Positions 41,607 to 49,887 of a DNA stretch of 64,000 nt are shown in pieces (the stretch's first letter is position 1; each line of letters opens with the position of its first letter). The position numbers and the translations under genes are program-made. The notes under the pieces were generated by a model. It worked only from the letters and a program-made list of their open reading frames with translations, made no database searches and was not told the origin of the DNA. Source of the DNA: a virus; the IMG/VR virus record IMGVR_UViG_3300047496_000213, positions 1 to 64,000 of that record; one strand, given 5' to 3'.

Positions 41607-42767
41607 TTAGTTTTTATTTTCTGCAAGGATTTTTTGGTGCCGTACCAAAATCGTTGCCCATTCAATAAATGTGTTCTCGTCAAAATTCATTTTCATTTTG
41701 TTTATATTTTTATGAATCCATTGAACATTTCCTTCAATATATCCGATTGATGAGTCGATTCTATCTAATGAAGCGGTATATCTGTCTCTACAAGTTTTTC
41801 CAAAATTAAGTTCAACACCACTTAAATTACATAATCGTTTTTGCGCTTCAAATAAATCCCAAGCATATTCTATGGAAATATCAAAATCTAACTTTCTATT
41901 GAGAGCACTAATTTTAGTAAGGTCCCATCTACTACCATAAATCTCTCTATAACCAGTAAATGTTTTTAGTCCGCCCTTGTTAACATTAGCTAATAAGTGT
42001 GGTGATATTCTTGTTTCATAGTCAATATGTTTTATAATAATTTGTGGTTTCTTATAATTAGAGATCAAACTACACCATTCAATAAATGTGTTCTCGTCCA
42101 AATTCATTTTCATTTTGTTTATATTTTTATGAATCCATTGAACATTTCCTTCAATATATCCGATTGATGAGTCGATTCTATCTAAGGACGCTGTTTTAAT
42201 ATCATTATCTCTTATATTAAAAAATAGTTCTTTATTTGTATAAACACATTTTCTGTTTTGTGCTTCAAATAAATTCCAAGCATATTCTATGGAAATATCA
42301 AAATCTATATTTCTCTTTTTTGCTCCAAATATAATTCTACTCCAATCTCCAGCATATATCTCTTTATATCCCTTTTTGGTCCCAACCATAGGAGAATAAA
42401 GCTCTTTGTGAAATAAACAATCTCTTTTACCACAGGTTTTTGTTTCACCATTTTTTAAGGCGTTATAACCAACGTTGAATATGTTCCCACAATTACATTT
42501 TGCCGTAGCCTCCCATCTTCTATACTTTTCATTATATACACATCCCAAAATAAAAGAATGCGGCAAATCTATTTTTATTTCAGGACAATTTCTATTTTTC
42601 AAAAATTTTCGTCTTTGTGATGTATCTATTTCAAGTATTTCTAATGATCTTTTTAAAGTAGTCCATCGAATTTTCATTATCTTACAGATTTCTTGTTGAC
42701 TGCATTCTTTATTATATAAATCTTTAATTTCCTCTAATTCTCTTTCCGATATTTCTCTGACTGGCAT
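41607..42767 (-). CDS. HNH endonuclease with internal duplication
   Basis: A 386-aa homing-endonuclease-like protein. After an N-terminal HTH (ELEEIKDLYNKECSQQEICK) and a four-Cys segment (CNCGNIFN ... CGKRDCLF), two near-identical catalytic modules follow: SIEYAWNLFEAQNRKCVYT and SIEYAWDLFEAQKRLCNLS, each with TASLDRIDSSIGYIEGNVQW and IHKNINKMKMN. The AAGGAAAGGA ribosome site fits ATG 42767. The late box GATAAATA lies 31 nt upstream. Confidence 0.85.
   Translation of the reverse strand: MPVREISERELEEIKDLYNKECSQQEICKIMKIRWTTLKRSLEILEIDTSQRRKFLKNRNCPEIKIDLPHSFILGCVYNEKYRRWEATAKCNCGNIFNVGYNALKNGETKTCGKRDCLFHKELYSPMVGTKKGYKEIYAGDWSRIIFGAKKRNIDFDISIEYAWNLFEAQNRKCVYTNKELFFNIRDNDIKTASLDRIDSSIGYIEGNVQWIHKNINKMKMNLDENTFIEWCSLISNYKKPQIIIKHIDYETRISPHLLANVNKGGLKTFTGYREIYGSRWDLTKISALNRKLDFDISIEYAWDLFEAQKRLCNLSGVELNFGKTCRDRYTASLDRIDSSIGYIEGNVQWIHKNINKMKMNFDENTFIEWATILVRHQKILAENKN
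41655..42190. repeat. Direct repeat of about 120 bp inside the HNH gene
   Basis: The segments near 41661-41772 and 42077-42188 are almost identical and encode the same HNH strand-helix. This is a recent in-frame duplication. Confidence 0.8.
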
Positions 42768-42790
42768 ACGTATTCCTTTCCTTAAAAGGT

Positions 42791-42798
42791 TATTTATC
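42791..42798 (-). promoter_or_regulatory. Late promoter box GATAAATA
   Basis: 31 nt before ATG 42767, with a ribosome site in between. Confidence 0.5.
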
Positions 42799-42858
42799 TA
42801 AAATGACAAAAATGTTTGCAACTACTATCATCTGGTTTTAATGTAAAAAATTTCTGCA

Positions 42859-42866
42859 TATAAATA
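42859..42866 (+). promoter_or_regulatory. Late promoter box TATAAATA
   Basis: 44 nt before ATG 42903. The leader contains a small GTGGA...TCCAC hairpin at 42870-42882. Confidence 0.6.
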
Positions 42867-42902
42867 CTTTGTGGATGATCCACTGTTCAGGCAAGAAAAC
42901 TA

Positions 42903-43142
42903 ATGGAGATAATTGATTTCCCAGGTTCGGCACCAAAAGCAATCCAGATTTCGGATCATAAACTATCTGTCGGTCCTTTAAAATTTTCTTGTGATTGTGG
43001 TAGCGTTGCTCACCTAAGTTTTTCTGGGACAATAATTTATCGGTATATAGATTTTTATTGCTCTTCATGTGGAACAAACTATAAAATTACAAATCCAGCG
43101 TTTAAGAGACCGGAGCCCACACGCCCCGGTAAGGCTAAATAA
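42903..43142 (+). CDS. Small zinc-ribbon protein
   Basis: A 79-aa protein with CDCG at residues 30-33 and CSSCG at 53-57, the four-Cys pattern of a zinc ribbon. Its late promoter and place at the head of a gene run suggest a virion or late regulatory role. Unknown family. Confidence 0.65.
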   Translation: MEIIDFPGSAPKAIQISDHKLSVGPLKFSCDCGSVAHLSFSGTIIYRYIDFYCSSCGTNYKITNPAFKRPEPTRPGKAK

Positions 43143-43170
43143 TATAAAGTAATACAGGAAAAAATGTATA

Positions 43171-43524
43171 ATGTTTGATGTGCCAGGGTTTAATACATCG
43201 TCTATGACAGATGATGAATTGATGACTAAGCAACTTCTTTTAAGTCAAAGATTAGTTGTAGCAAATAGATTTGGCTCTGGTGATATGATTATGCAATTAT
43301 CAAACCTAATTCAATCTGTTGAAGCAGAACGCAGAGATCGTATGCTTCACAATATATTTAAATATCAACAAAAAATATTTCCGGAAATTATTGAAACTGA
43401 ACCTGATCTTGTTGTGGTTCCTGTAGATACCGACGAGGAATCTCATAAAAAGATGATTCAACGAAAGCGAATTGTAAAAGAACGAATTGTTAAAAGTTCT
43501 ATGCCTACTAGAAACGAAGGATAA
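43171..43524 (+). CDS. Hypothetical protein
   Basis: A 117-aa helical protein (TDDELMTKQLLLSQRLVVAN, then MQLSNLIQSVEAERRDRM) with a basic tail. It looks like a small scaffold or assembly chaperone, but that is only a guess from its composition. CAGGAAAAAA precedes the ATG. Confidence 0.6.
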   Translation: MFDVPGFNTSSMTDDELMTKQLLLSQRLVVANRFGSGDMIMQLSNLIQSVEAERRDRMLHNIFKYQQKIFPEIIETEPDLVVVPVDTDEESHKKMIQRKRIVKERIVKSSMPTRNEG

Positions 43525-43529
43525 TCCCT

Positions 43530-44207
43530 ATGATAGATGATGAAGATGACGATGATTCTGAAATTTTTTCCCATTTTGTTTTTTCGGTTAAATTGATAAG
43601 AATGATAGACAACATGTTATTTCCCTCCAAAATTAGATTTAAAATGGAAATAATCCCAATGGGCACTGATGATATTGACAAAATATTTAACAAAATGAAA
43701 TTTTGGATCGATAAAGTAGCTAATAATAGTATTGTATTTTCTAATATAAATGCTAACGCTATAGAAATGTTCATAAATCAAACAGCATCTAAACCTCGTA
43801 TAAACAATTCAATAATTTTAACACCCGAAGAACCTAATGATCAGCATTTGGCCGTTATTTTTCAAGCAAAGATGCAAGCATTGGCTGGTCAAAATTTAAT
43901 TTTTGGACCAGTAGAAATTCGTTCAGATAATCAGTTAGGGCTAGAATTTACATTTGTGGGCAATGCGAATCATGTTTTGCCGACAATGGATAAATGGGTC
44001 GGGGAACGTAGCTATTTTGCAGAGCCATGGTGGAATAGGGATGATGGTTCATCCTTAGATGTATTACCAACGCCTGATGCCGATTTAAATGACAAACCAT
44101 CTTTCGCATTTAATTTTGATTTCCTAGACAAAAAGTCTATACCCTTCAAGGATGTAGTCGTGCGTCCGGTTTTCAAACCGGTGGTCATCGATGGAGGCAA
44201 GGCTTGA
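43530..44207 (+). CDS. Hypothetical protein, acidic N-terminus
   Basis: A 225-aa protein with MIDDEDDDDSE at the start. A structured middle follows (VFSVKLIRMIDNMLFPSKI; WIDKVANNSIVFSNINANAI). It has no recognised family. It overlaps the next gene's TTG start by 4 nt. Confidence 0.65.
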   Translation: MIDDEDDDDSEIFSHFVFSVKLIRMIDNMLFPSKIRFKMEIIPMGTDDIDKIFNKMKFWIDKVANNSIVFSNINANAIEMFINQTASKPRINNSIILTPEEPNDQHLAVIFQAKMQALAGQNLIFGPVEIRSDNQLGLEFTFVGNANHVLPTMDKWVGERSYFAEPWWNRDDGSSLDVLPTPDADLNDKPSFAFNFDFLDKKSIPFKDVVVRPVFKPVVIDGGKA

Positions 44208-44731
44208 CATTACGTCATGTTGATCAATGGGGGCGGACCAGTTTTGACCCAAATACTATTATCGATCTTCTGTTTAAAGGCGTTGATATATCGTCAGTGT
44301 TAGCTATAGATGATCCTCTAATCACTGAATACAATAAATGGTGTGAATATTTCGATAAAAAAGATTATTTGATTGAAAAACCAGCCATAATCGATAGGAC
44401 ACCAGAAGAAGAACATGAGTTACGATCTTCTCAATGGAATATTGATGATGATATCAAACAAATCGACGTGCGGAAATTTCTTTTGTCCGAGTTTTGTAAA
44501 ACTCAAGAGCAAATAGATCGCGTAAACCTAGAAATGGATTTGTATGAAGAAAGGGAACTTATCCCATTACTTCAGTTAATGATGTTTTTGGTAGATCGTT
44601 TTCGCCAAAATAACGTAATTTGGGGAGTTGGTAGAGGGTCGAGTGTAGCTTCCTATGTTCTTTTTCTTATACGTGTTCACCATATAGATAGTCTCAAATA
44701 TAAATTGGATGTTCTTGACTTTTTGAAATAA
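44204..44731 (+). CDS. Mini DnaE-like (DNA polymerase III alpha fragment) protein
   Basis: A 175-aa protein whose C-terminus (FRQNNVIWGVGRGSSVASYV then HHIDSLKYKLDVLDFLK) matches the GRGSS nucleotide-binding motif of DnaE-type polymerases. The catalytic aspartates and all other polymerase domains are absent, so it cannot be a polymerase by itself. Similar short proteins occur in large phages. It starts at TTG 44204, overlapping the previous stop (TTGA). Confidence 0.7.
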   Translation: MTLRHVDQWGRTSFDPNTIIDLLFKGVDISSVLAIDDPLITEYNKWCEYFDKKDYLIEKPAIIDRTPEEEHELRSSQWNIDDDIKQIDVRKFLLSEFCKTQEQIDRVNLEMDLYEERELIPLLQLMMFLVDRFRQNNVIWGVGRGSSVASYVLFLIRVHHIDSLKYKLDVLDFLK

Positions 44732-44734
44732 ATA
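44727..44734 (+). promoter_or_regulatory. Late promoter box AATAAATA
   Basis: 12 nt before the ATG at 44739; it overlaps the last codons of the upstream gene. Confidence 0.65.
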
Positions 44735-44738
44735 ATTG

Positions 44739-45425
44739 ATGCGCGAGTTTATTGATATTGTTGAAAGCCTGAATGAAGACTTTGAAGTCAATCATCCTCT
44801 GATTGCTTATCATGCTACTCATGAGCCACAAGGCTTAATTCTAAAAAACCGAATGGTCAGAAGTATGGATAGCATGGGAACATGGCTTTGTTCCAGTAAA
44901 GAAATGGTAACATATACTTTTGGTCCAAATGTCGAAGCCTATGAGCTTCCTCACGGAAGATATTTACATGCTAGACAAAACCAATCCATAGAAGTTCTTC
45001 TTACTTGTCTACCTATAATCGAAAAAGTATTTGGTAAAGAGGTATCCGATCATTTGATGCAATATCCTTTTACGCCAGAAAACAGAAAATTCTTTTATCA
45101 AACAAATCGACGCGCAAGAGAATACGAAAAAATGGCTAAAAAAAAATCAGGAGTATTGAGTTATAGCCATAAAGAATATTTGAAATATAAATATCCAGAT
45201 CAGTTTATAAGATGGAAAAATCTTGAAAAGACCTATCAGTATAATAGCGAAATAGCACGTTCTAAAGAATATTGTTCAGCATTTAGAGCTTTTATTTCTC
45301 AACATTATAAAGGAATTGCATGGATTGGGAATGTTGGTTGGGATAGTTGGCCAAAAGCAGTCAATATATATTTGGTATTTCATGATGAAGACTTGACACC
45401 AATTATTCAAGAACCAATAAAATAA
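44739..45425 (+). CDS. ADP-ribosyltransferase-like packaged protein
   Basis: A 228-aa protein beginning MREFIDIVESLNED. The N-terminal part resembles H-Y-type ARTs: LIAYHATHEPQGLIL near residue 22 and MGTWLCSSKEMVTYTFGPNV near 45. The C-terminus (YKGIAWIGNVGWDSWPKAVN) could supply the last motif, but a clear catalytic Glu is not obvious. TAATG overlap with the next ART-like gene. Confidence 0.55.
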   Translation: MREFIDIVESLNEDFEVNHPLIAYHATHEPQGLILKNRMVRSMDSMGTWLCSSKEMVTYTFGPNVEAYELPHGRYLHARQNQSIEVLLTCLPIIEKVFGKEVSDHLMQYPFTPENRKFFYQTNRRAREYEKMAKKKSGVLSYSHKEYLKYKYPDQFIRWKNLEKTYQYNSEIARSKEYCSAFRAFISQHYKGIAWIGNVGWDSWPKAVNIYLVFHDEDLTPIIQEPIK

Positions 45426-45952
45426 TGCGCCAGTTTATGAAAATCGTTGAAAGTAATGTAAATCTTGAAACAGTCGCTCGAATGTTAAACAAAGATTTAG
45501 AAGGCGGCGGTTATGATGTGGTAATGCAATACATTCGAATGGATAATGATCGTGATCCATATGATGATACTGAAATACCAGACGAAGACGCGTTAGTTGC
45601 AGCGTGGTGTGAAGAAAAAGTCGCACAAGAATATCGTAATTTGCAATGGATGTTTCAGCAAAATGGAGGCAAGTTGAAGGTTTGGCGAGAGATTACTGCG
45701 CCGGAAGATTGGAAAATTGATTCGAGACATCCTGGAATATTTTGGTCTTGGGACAAAGCAGCGGCAGAAGCCCATTGGGGTGATTTTGGTAATAATCATG
45801 TAAGATGGCTCATTGAAGCTATCGTTGCGGTTAATGATGTAGATTGGCCACATACAATTGTTCAGAATGCTAATCCAGATTATTCAGATGAATGTGAAAT
45901 TCGATTAATTCCTAATAGACCAATTAATATTATTTCATATTGGCAAGACTAA
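45425..45952 (+). CDS. ADP-ribosyltransferase-like packaged protein
   Basis: A 175-aa protein beginning MRQFMKIVESNVN. It has an R-S-E-like layout: LKVWREITAPEDWK (Arg strand, near 78), PGIFWSWDKAAAEAHWG (Ser position, near 98) and DECEIRLIPNRP (E-x-E, near 153). It is small, like bacterial toxin catalytic domains. Translationally coupled to the preceding ART-like gene. Confidence 0.65.
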   Translation: MRQFMKIVESNVNLETVARMLNKDLEGGGYDVVMQYIRMDNDRDPYDDTEIPDEDALVAAWCEEKVAQEYRNLQWMFQQNGGKLKVWREITAPEDWKIDSRHPGIFWSWDKAAAEAHWGDFGNNHVRWLIEAIVAVNDVDWPHTIVQNANPDYSDECEIRLIPNRPINIISYWQD

Positions 45953-46004
45953 ATCACGAAGATAGTAAAAACACGGCGAAAAAATTGGATTACTTGAAGT
46001 GGAA

Positions 46005-46012
46005 GATAAATA
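46005..46012 (+). promoter_or_regulatory. Late promoter box GATAAATA
   Basis: 37 nt before ATG 46042, with AGGAGAACACA as ribosome site. Confidence 0.6.
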
Positions 46013-46041
46013 ACATTGGATATAAAGTTCAGGAGAACACA

Positions 46042-46374
46042 ATGATAGTAAAGACAATGCGGGGTAAGACTCTGGATATGGGGCGTTTAATTGCTCAAAA
46101 CGATACTGCTATTGCCCTTGGAAATGCTAACATGAATGCTCGGGGCGATATCATAGACAGAAAAGGGCAAGTTGTTAGGAAACGCGAAGATACGGCCCAT
46201 GAATATTTTAAGGGAAATCCAAACTCAGTTAAACAGGTTGCTCTTCGTGATATTTCATCGGAAGTTTTCGTGACGCCCGCACAAGCTGCTGCCAATTTAC
46301 AAGCTCAACAAAATGTAACTTCCGTGGTACTATCCCCGCCGAAGAAAAGAAAAATAGAGGATAGAGAACTATAA
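46042..46374 (+). CDS. Late protein of unknown function
   Basis: A 110-aa protein (MIVKTMRGKTLDMGRLIAQN). The start at 46042 is set by AGGAGAACACA. It is rich in Asn, Ala and Gln with a basic C-terminus (PPKKRKIEDREL). Late promoter and ribosome site suggest an abundant virion or assembly protein; no family is recognised with confidence. Confidence 0.65.
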   Translation: MIVKTMRGKTLDMGRLIAQNDTAIALGNANMNARGDIIDRKGQVVRKREDTAHEYFKGNPNSVKQVALRDISSEVFVTPAQAAANLQAQQNVTSVVLSPPKKRKIEDREL

Positions 46375-46397
46375 ACAAGAATTAAGGAGATTTCTAA

Positions 46398-46712
46398 ATG
46401 AATTTAACATCTATTCTAAGTTGGTTGGAGACAAGGCTTGCAGAACGATCCACTTGGGTCGGCCTTATTACGCTTGCGGCTTCTTTTGGCGTATCAATCA
46501 GTCCTGCTAATGCTCAACTGATCGAAGTTGTTGGTGCTGCTATTGCTGGTGGTATCATGGTATTTTCCAAAGACAAAAATATTGACGCTGCTATCGCGGC
46601 TGCTTTAGAAGAATTTGCAAAAAACTTAACGGATTCTTCTTCACCTTCGAAAAATTCTGTAATTACTGCACCTGCCGTTGAAGCTGCCGTTGCCAAAACG
46701 AATGCTAAGTAA
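46398..46712 (+). CDS. Holin-like membrane protein
   Basis: A 104-aa protein with the LETRLAERSTWVGLITLAAS pattern of phage holins, two weakly hydrophobic segments (residues 20-34 and 40-56) and a soluble Ala/Ser-rich tail. Holins time host lysis by forming membrane holes. AAGGAGATT precedes the ATG and a terminator follows. No endolysin is adjacent. Confidence 0.65.
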   Translation: MNLTSILSWLETRLAERSTWVGLITLAASFGVSISPANAQLIEVVGAAIAGGIMVFSKDKNIDAAIAAALEEFAKNLTDSSSPSKNSVITAPAVEAAVAKTNAK

Positions 46713-46715
46713 AAG

Positions 46716-46747
46716 AAAAAGGATCGGTTCTCCGGTCCTTTTTTTTT
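46716..46747 (+). terminator. Rho-independent terminator
   Basis: Stem GGATCGG (46721-46727) / CCGGTCC (46732-46738) with a TTCT loop, extended by A:T pairs and ending in nine T. The T run merges into the next promoter's TTGACA. Confidence 0.85.
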
Positions 46748-46773
46748 GACATTTTGATCCCCCGCCATGTAAG
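46746..46773 (+). promoter_or_regulatory. Early promoter TTGACA-N16-TGTAAG
   Basis: TTGACA (46746-46751) and TGTAAG (46768-46773), for the GroES-like gene at 46805. Confidence 0.6.
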
Positions 46774-46804
46774 ATACGGAATAATAAGTTTTTAGGTATA
46801 AATT

Positions 46805-47179
46805 ATGGCGTTGACTTCGATTAAAGGTAATTTTACACCAATCGGTGATAAAGTTCTTGTTTCTAATCTTGAACATGGCGATACAGTCACGAAAGCTGGT
46901 ATCATTATTACTGATGACAATCTTACTAATAGAGGTATCCGTTCCAGATGGGGCAAAGTATGGGCGATTGGTCCAAAGGTTAAAGATATTGCAGTTGGCC
47001 AATGGATTCTTATAGAACATGGTCGATGGACTCAAAAAATTAAAATTGAGACTGCTGAAGAAAACGTAGACGTTTGGAGCGTTGAATATCCTAAAAGTGT
47101 TTTGGCTGTCAGTGATGAAAAACCAGACTCTACCGCCACTTCCATTCCGGGTTTAGAATTCCAAACTCGTAAACGATAA
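46805..47179 (+). CDS. GroES-like co-chaperonin
   Basis: A 124-aa protein of the Cpn10 type, comparable to T4 gp31. PIGDKVLVSNLEHGDTVTKA matches the first strands, AGIIITDDNLTNRGI is the mobile loop that contacts GroEL, and WGKVWAIGPKVKDIAVGQWI / LIEHGRWT the core. It would redirect the host GroEL, for example to fold the major capsid protein. Confidence 0.8.
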   Translation: MALTSIKGNFTPIGDKVLVSNLEHGDTVTKAGIIITDDNLTNRGIRSRWGKVWAIGPKVKDIAVGQWILIEHGRWTQKIKIETAEENVDVWSVEYPKSVLAVSDEKPDSTATSIPGLEFQTRKR

Positions 47180-47180
47180 T

Positions 47181-47337
47181 GTTGCTTTATTTATTGCCTT
47201 ATCGAGTGGTTTCTTTCTATGGAGAACCTACGAGCGAAATGGGAATACGCTCCAAGCGAAACTAATTGCTAACGGCTCCCAAGAGCACAATAACTGACTT
47301 AACGTGCTCTTGAGAGCACATCACATTAGGAAAATAT
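47181..47337 (+). other. Structured 5' leader of the clamp-loader gene
   Basis: A 157-nt gap without a gene. It contains a perfect 9-bp hairpin (CAAGAGCAC at 47280-47288 with GTGCTCTTG at 47304-47312) and a further partial copy (AGAGCAC) next to it, 25 nt before the ATG. The ribosome site TTAGGA overlaps the region just downstream. It may be a terminator-like or translational control element. Confidence 0.45.
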
Positions 47338-49398
47338 ATGACCGTTGAGTTATGGTACGAAAAATATCGTCCTAAAACAATTGATGAATATGTATGGAAA
47401 GACCTCAACCAAAAACACAAAGTTGAAGAATGGATTGCTGCTGGAGCTACCCCGCATGTTCTATTTTCTGGTAGTACCGGAACCGGAAAAGCCCAACCTT
47501 TAAGCAGTAAAGTTCTTACACCTAAAGGATGGGTATTGATGCAAGATTTACAATTAGGAGATATTGTAGTAACTCCTTCTGGTAGAAACGCACCAATTAT
47601 AGGTATTTTTCCACAAGGGTTAAAAACGGTTTACCAAATAGTTTTTGATGATGGTAAAACGACGCAAGCATGTGCGGAGCACTTGTGGGAAGTAAAACAT
47701 AGTGATTGGAGAAAAAAATCAAAAAACGAAAACTATGGTATTAGAGTATTACCTACAGATAGTTTAGAAGACAAACTACAAAAATTAAGTTTAATAAAAA
47801 CTAATCACCGTTTAGGTATTAGATTATGTGAACCTGTTGATTTTAGTACGGAAAACAATCTTCCTATTCATCCATATGTATTAGGTTGTCTACTTGGTGA
47901 CGGTTGTTTAACCGAAGAAGGTTCTATAAGAATTTCAAGTGCAGATGAAGAATTATTAACTAAATTTGAAAGTCTGCTTCCAGAAGGATTGAGATTAAGC
48001 CAATGTGGGCAATATGATTATCGTATAATCGGCAAAAATGGTTTTAATTTTCTCCGGAAAAACAAGAAAGGTATTTTTTGCAATCCGTTAAAAATAGCAT
48101 TGAACGATTTAGGGCTTATTGGTACATATTCTCATACCAAATTCATTCCAGAAGGGTATAAATATGCACCACTTAATGCCCGAAAAGAGCTACTTATGGG
48201 CTTAATGGATACTGATGGTACGGTTTGTTCTGACAATTCTATAACTCATAGAGGCGGCGGCGCACTGTCGTATTGTTCAGTCAGCCAAACATTGAGTAAA
48301 GATGTTCAAGAATTGGTTTGGTCTCTTGGCGGAATCGCTAAAATCACTATCAAAACACCAAGTTATACATATAAAAAAGAAAAAAAACTTGGGCGTCTAG
48401 CGTATTCGGTTAATATTAGAATGAAAAATCCAGAACAAGTCTTTTCGCTATCGAGAAAAATAAAGAAATGTCCCGAAAAATATCAATATAAAGGATCGAT
48501 TTGTAATAATATTAAAAGCATTACGGCTCTTGATGAAAAAGTGGAAATGCAGTGTATAATGATAGATGATCCAGAACATTTATATATTACAGATGACTAT
48601 ATTCCCACTCATAATACGGCATTGGCCGAACTTTTAATGAAGGAACTTGGTATTCCTAAAGGCGATATTCTTAAAAAGAATGCTAGTAAAGAACGTCGTA
48701 TTGATGATTTACAAAATTCAATAGTAAATTTTGCTTCTACTTGGGCTTTAAATGATACAGGTTTTAAATATGTAATTTTGGATGAAGCCGATACTCTTTC
48801 TCCACTTTCACAGAAATTTCTCCGTGGGGAAATGGATAAATTTGAAGCAAGTTGTAGGTTTATTTTTACTTGCAATTATCCAAAAGATATTACCGATCCT
48901 ATTCTTGGTCGGGTTCAAGAAATGAAGTTTCATGCTCTAGATCGTAATGAATGTATTGTTCGGGCTGGAGAAATTCTTACTGTAGAAAATGTAGAATTTG
49001 ATATAGAAGATTTAATGAAGTATGTTGAGATAACTTATCCAAATCTTCGAAAATGTATTGGGCTTCTTCAGCAAAATACCGTTAGAGGAAAACTCAATCC
49101 ACCCCCACCCCCAGAAGAAATAACTACGAATAAAGATTATCTTCTAGAAGCTATTGTATGTTTTCGCCAAAACAAAATTTTAGAAGGACGGAAACTTATA
49201 ATAGAAAAAGCTAAATTTGAAGAATATCCAGACATCTATAGGTATTTCTATAAAAATTTAGATTTATGGGGCGATCAAAAACTACAAGATGAAGCTCTAT
49301 TAATTATTAGTAGAGGGTTGATAGATCATAGCATTTGTGCCGATAGCGAAATAAATTTGAGTGCAACGTTATGTCGTTTAGGTAGATTATTAAGGTAA
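47338..49398 (+). CDS. Sliding-clamp loader ATPase (gp44-like) interrupted by an intein
   Basis: A 686-aa precursor. Exteins: residues 1-51 (ELWYEKYRPKTIDEYVWKD, then P-loop GSTGTGK) and 427-686 (TALAELLMKELG, Walker B YVILDEADTLS, SRC-like arginine region FIFTCNYPKDI). Joined they give about 311 aa, the size of T4 gp44, which loads the sliding clamp onto DNA. The intein splits the P-loop between Lys and Thr, so no ATPase exists before splicing. No gp62 partner is visible downstream. Confidence 0.9.
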   Translation: MTVELWYEKYRPKTIDEYVWKDLNQKHKVEEWIAAGATPHVLFSGSTGTGKAQPLSSKVLTPKGWVLMQDLQLGDIVVTPSGRNAPIIGIFPQGLKTVYQIVFDDGKTTQACAEHLWEVKHSDWRKKSKNENYGIRVLPTDSLEDKLQKLSLIKTNHRLGIRLCEPVDFSTENNLPIHPYVLGCLLGDGCLTEEGSIRISSADEELLTKFESLLPEGLRLSQCGQYDYRIIGKNGFNFLRKNKKGIFCNPLKIALNDLGLIGTYSHTKFIPEGYKYAPLNARKELLMGLMDTDGTVCSDNSITHRGGGALSYCSVSQTLSKDVQELVWSLGGIAKITIKTPSYTYKKEKKLGRLAYSVNIRMKNPEQVFSLSRKIKKCPEKYQYKGSICNNIKSITALDEKVEMQCIMIDDPEHLYITDDYIPTHNTALAELLMKELGIPKGDILKKNASKERRIDDLQNSIVNFASTWALNDTGFKYVILDEADTLSPLSQKFLRGEMDKFEASCRFIFTCNYPKDITDPILGRVQEMKFHALDRNECIVRAGEILTVENVEFDIEDLMKYVEITYPNLRKCIGLLQQNTVRGKLNPPPPPEEITTNKDYLLEAIVCFRQNKILEGRKLIIEKAKFEEYPDIYRYFYKNLDLWGDQKLQDEALLIISRGLIDHSICADSEINLSATLCRLGRLLR
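47491..48615 (+). mobile_element. Class 3-like intein with LAGLIDADG endonuclease
   Basis: A 375-aa intein inserted after GSTGTGK. It starts with Ala (AQPLSSKVLTPKGW) rather than Cys or Ser. It has Trp in block B (CAEHLWEV), Cys in block F (MQCIMIDDPEHLYIT), ends IPTHN, and is followed by Thr in the extein. This W-C-T set is that of class 3 inteins. The endonuclease part has VLGCLLGDGCL and LLMGLMDTDGTV, two LAGLIDADG motifs. Confidence 0.88.
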
Positions 49399-49403
49399 TT
49401 ATT

Positions 49404-49835
49404 ATGAATTTTTTCAAGTTATTCAGAAGACCACCAGACTACATTGTAGGTGATATATCTGATCCTTATTTGAAGCGTTGGTGGATAGTTCCTCGAAACA
49501 AATATTTAAATATTTATTTGCACCATTTTTTAAGATCAGATGATGATAGAGCCTTACACGATCATATGTACGATAATGTAAGCATTTTGCTACATGGAGC
49601 ATATAATGAGCAAAAGACTAACGGAAAACGATATATTAAAGCTCCTAATATTATTTTCAGAAAAGCGGCAACTTTACATCGTATAGAATTGATTGATAAC
49701 TGTTCTACTTGGACTCTTTTCATTACCGGACCAAGATATAGAGAATGGGGATTTTCTTGTCCTCAAGGATGGAGGCCATGGCAAAAATTTGTGGACATGA
49801 ATAATCCCGGTCTGCGAGGCCCTGGATGCGATTAA
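49404..49835 (+). CDS. Cupin-like protein
   Basis: A 143-aa protein with a probable double-stranded beta-helix: LHHFLRSDDDRALHDHMYD (metal-type H-x-H), SILLHGAYNE, ATLHRIELI and STWTLFITGPRYREWGFSC. Such proteins recur in phages without a known substrate. Six nucleotides after the clamp loader. Confidence 0.65.
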   Translation: MNFFKLFRRPPDYIVGDISDPYLKRWWIVPRNKYLNIYLHHFLRSDDDRALHDHMYDNVSILLHGAYNEQKTNGKRYIKAPNIIFRKAATLHRIELIDNCSTWTLFITGPRYREWGFSCPQGWRPWQKFVDMNNPGLRGPGCD

Positions 49836-49887
49836 TATAGTAAGTTCAATTTAGCTTTGATATATTTTAGAAAATAAGGAAAATAAA

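Noticed and set aside
45393-45398. TTGACA as a promoter for the gene at 45425
   Set aside because: It lies inside the preceding ART-like gene, has no good -10 box, and the two genes overlap as TAATG, which points to co-translation.
47338-49398. Class 1 intein
   Set aside because: The first residue is Ala, and the Trp/Cys/Thr set of class 3 is present instead of a Cys or Ser at position 1.
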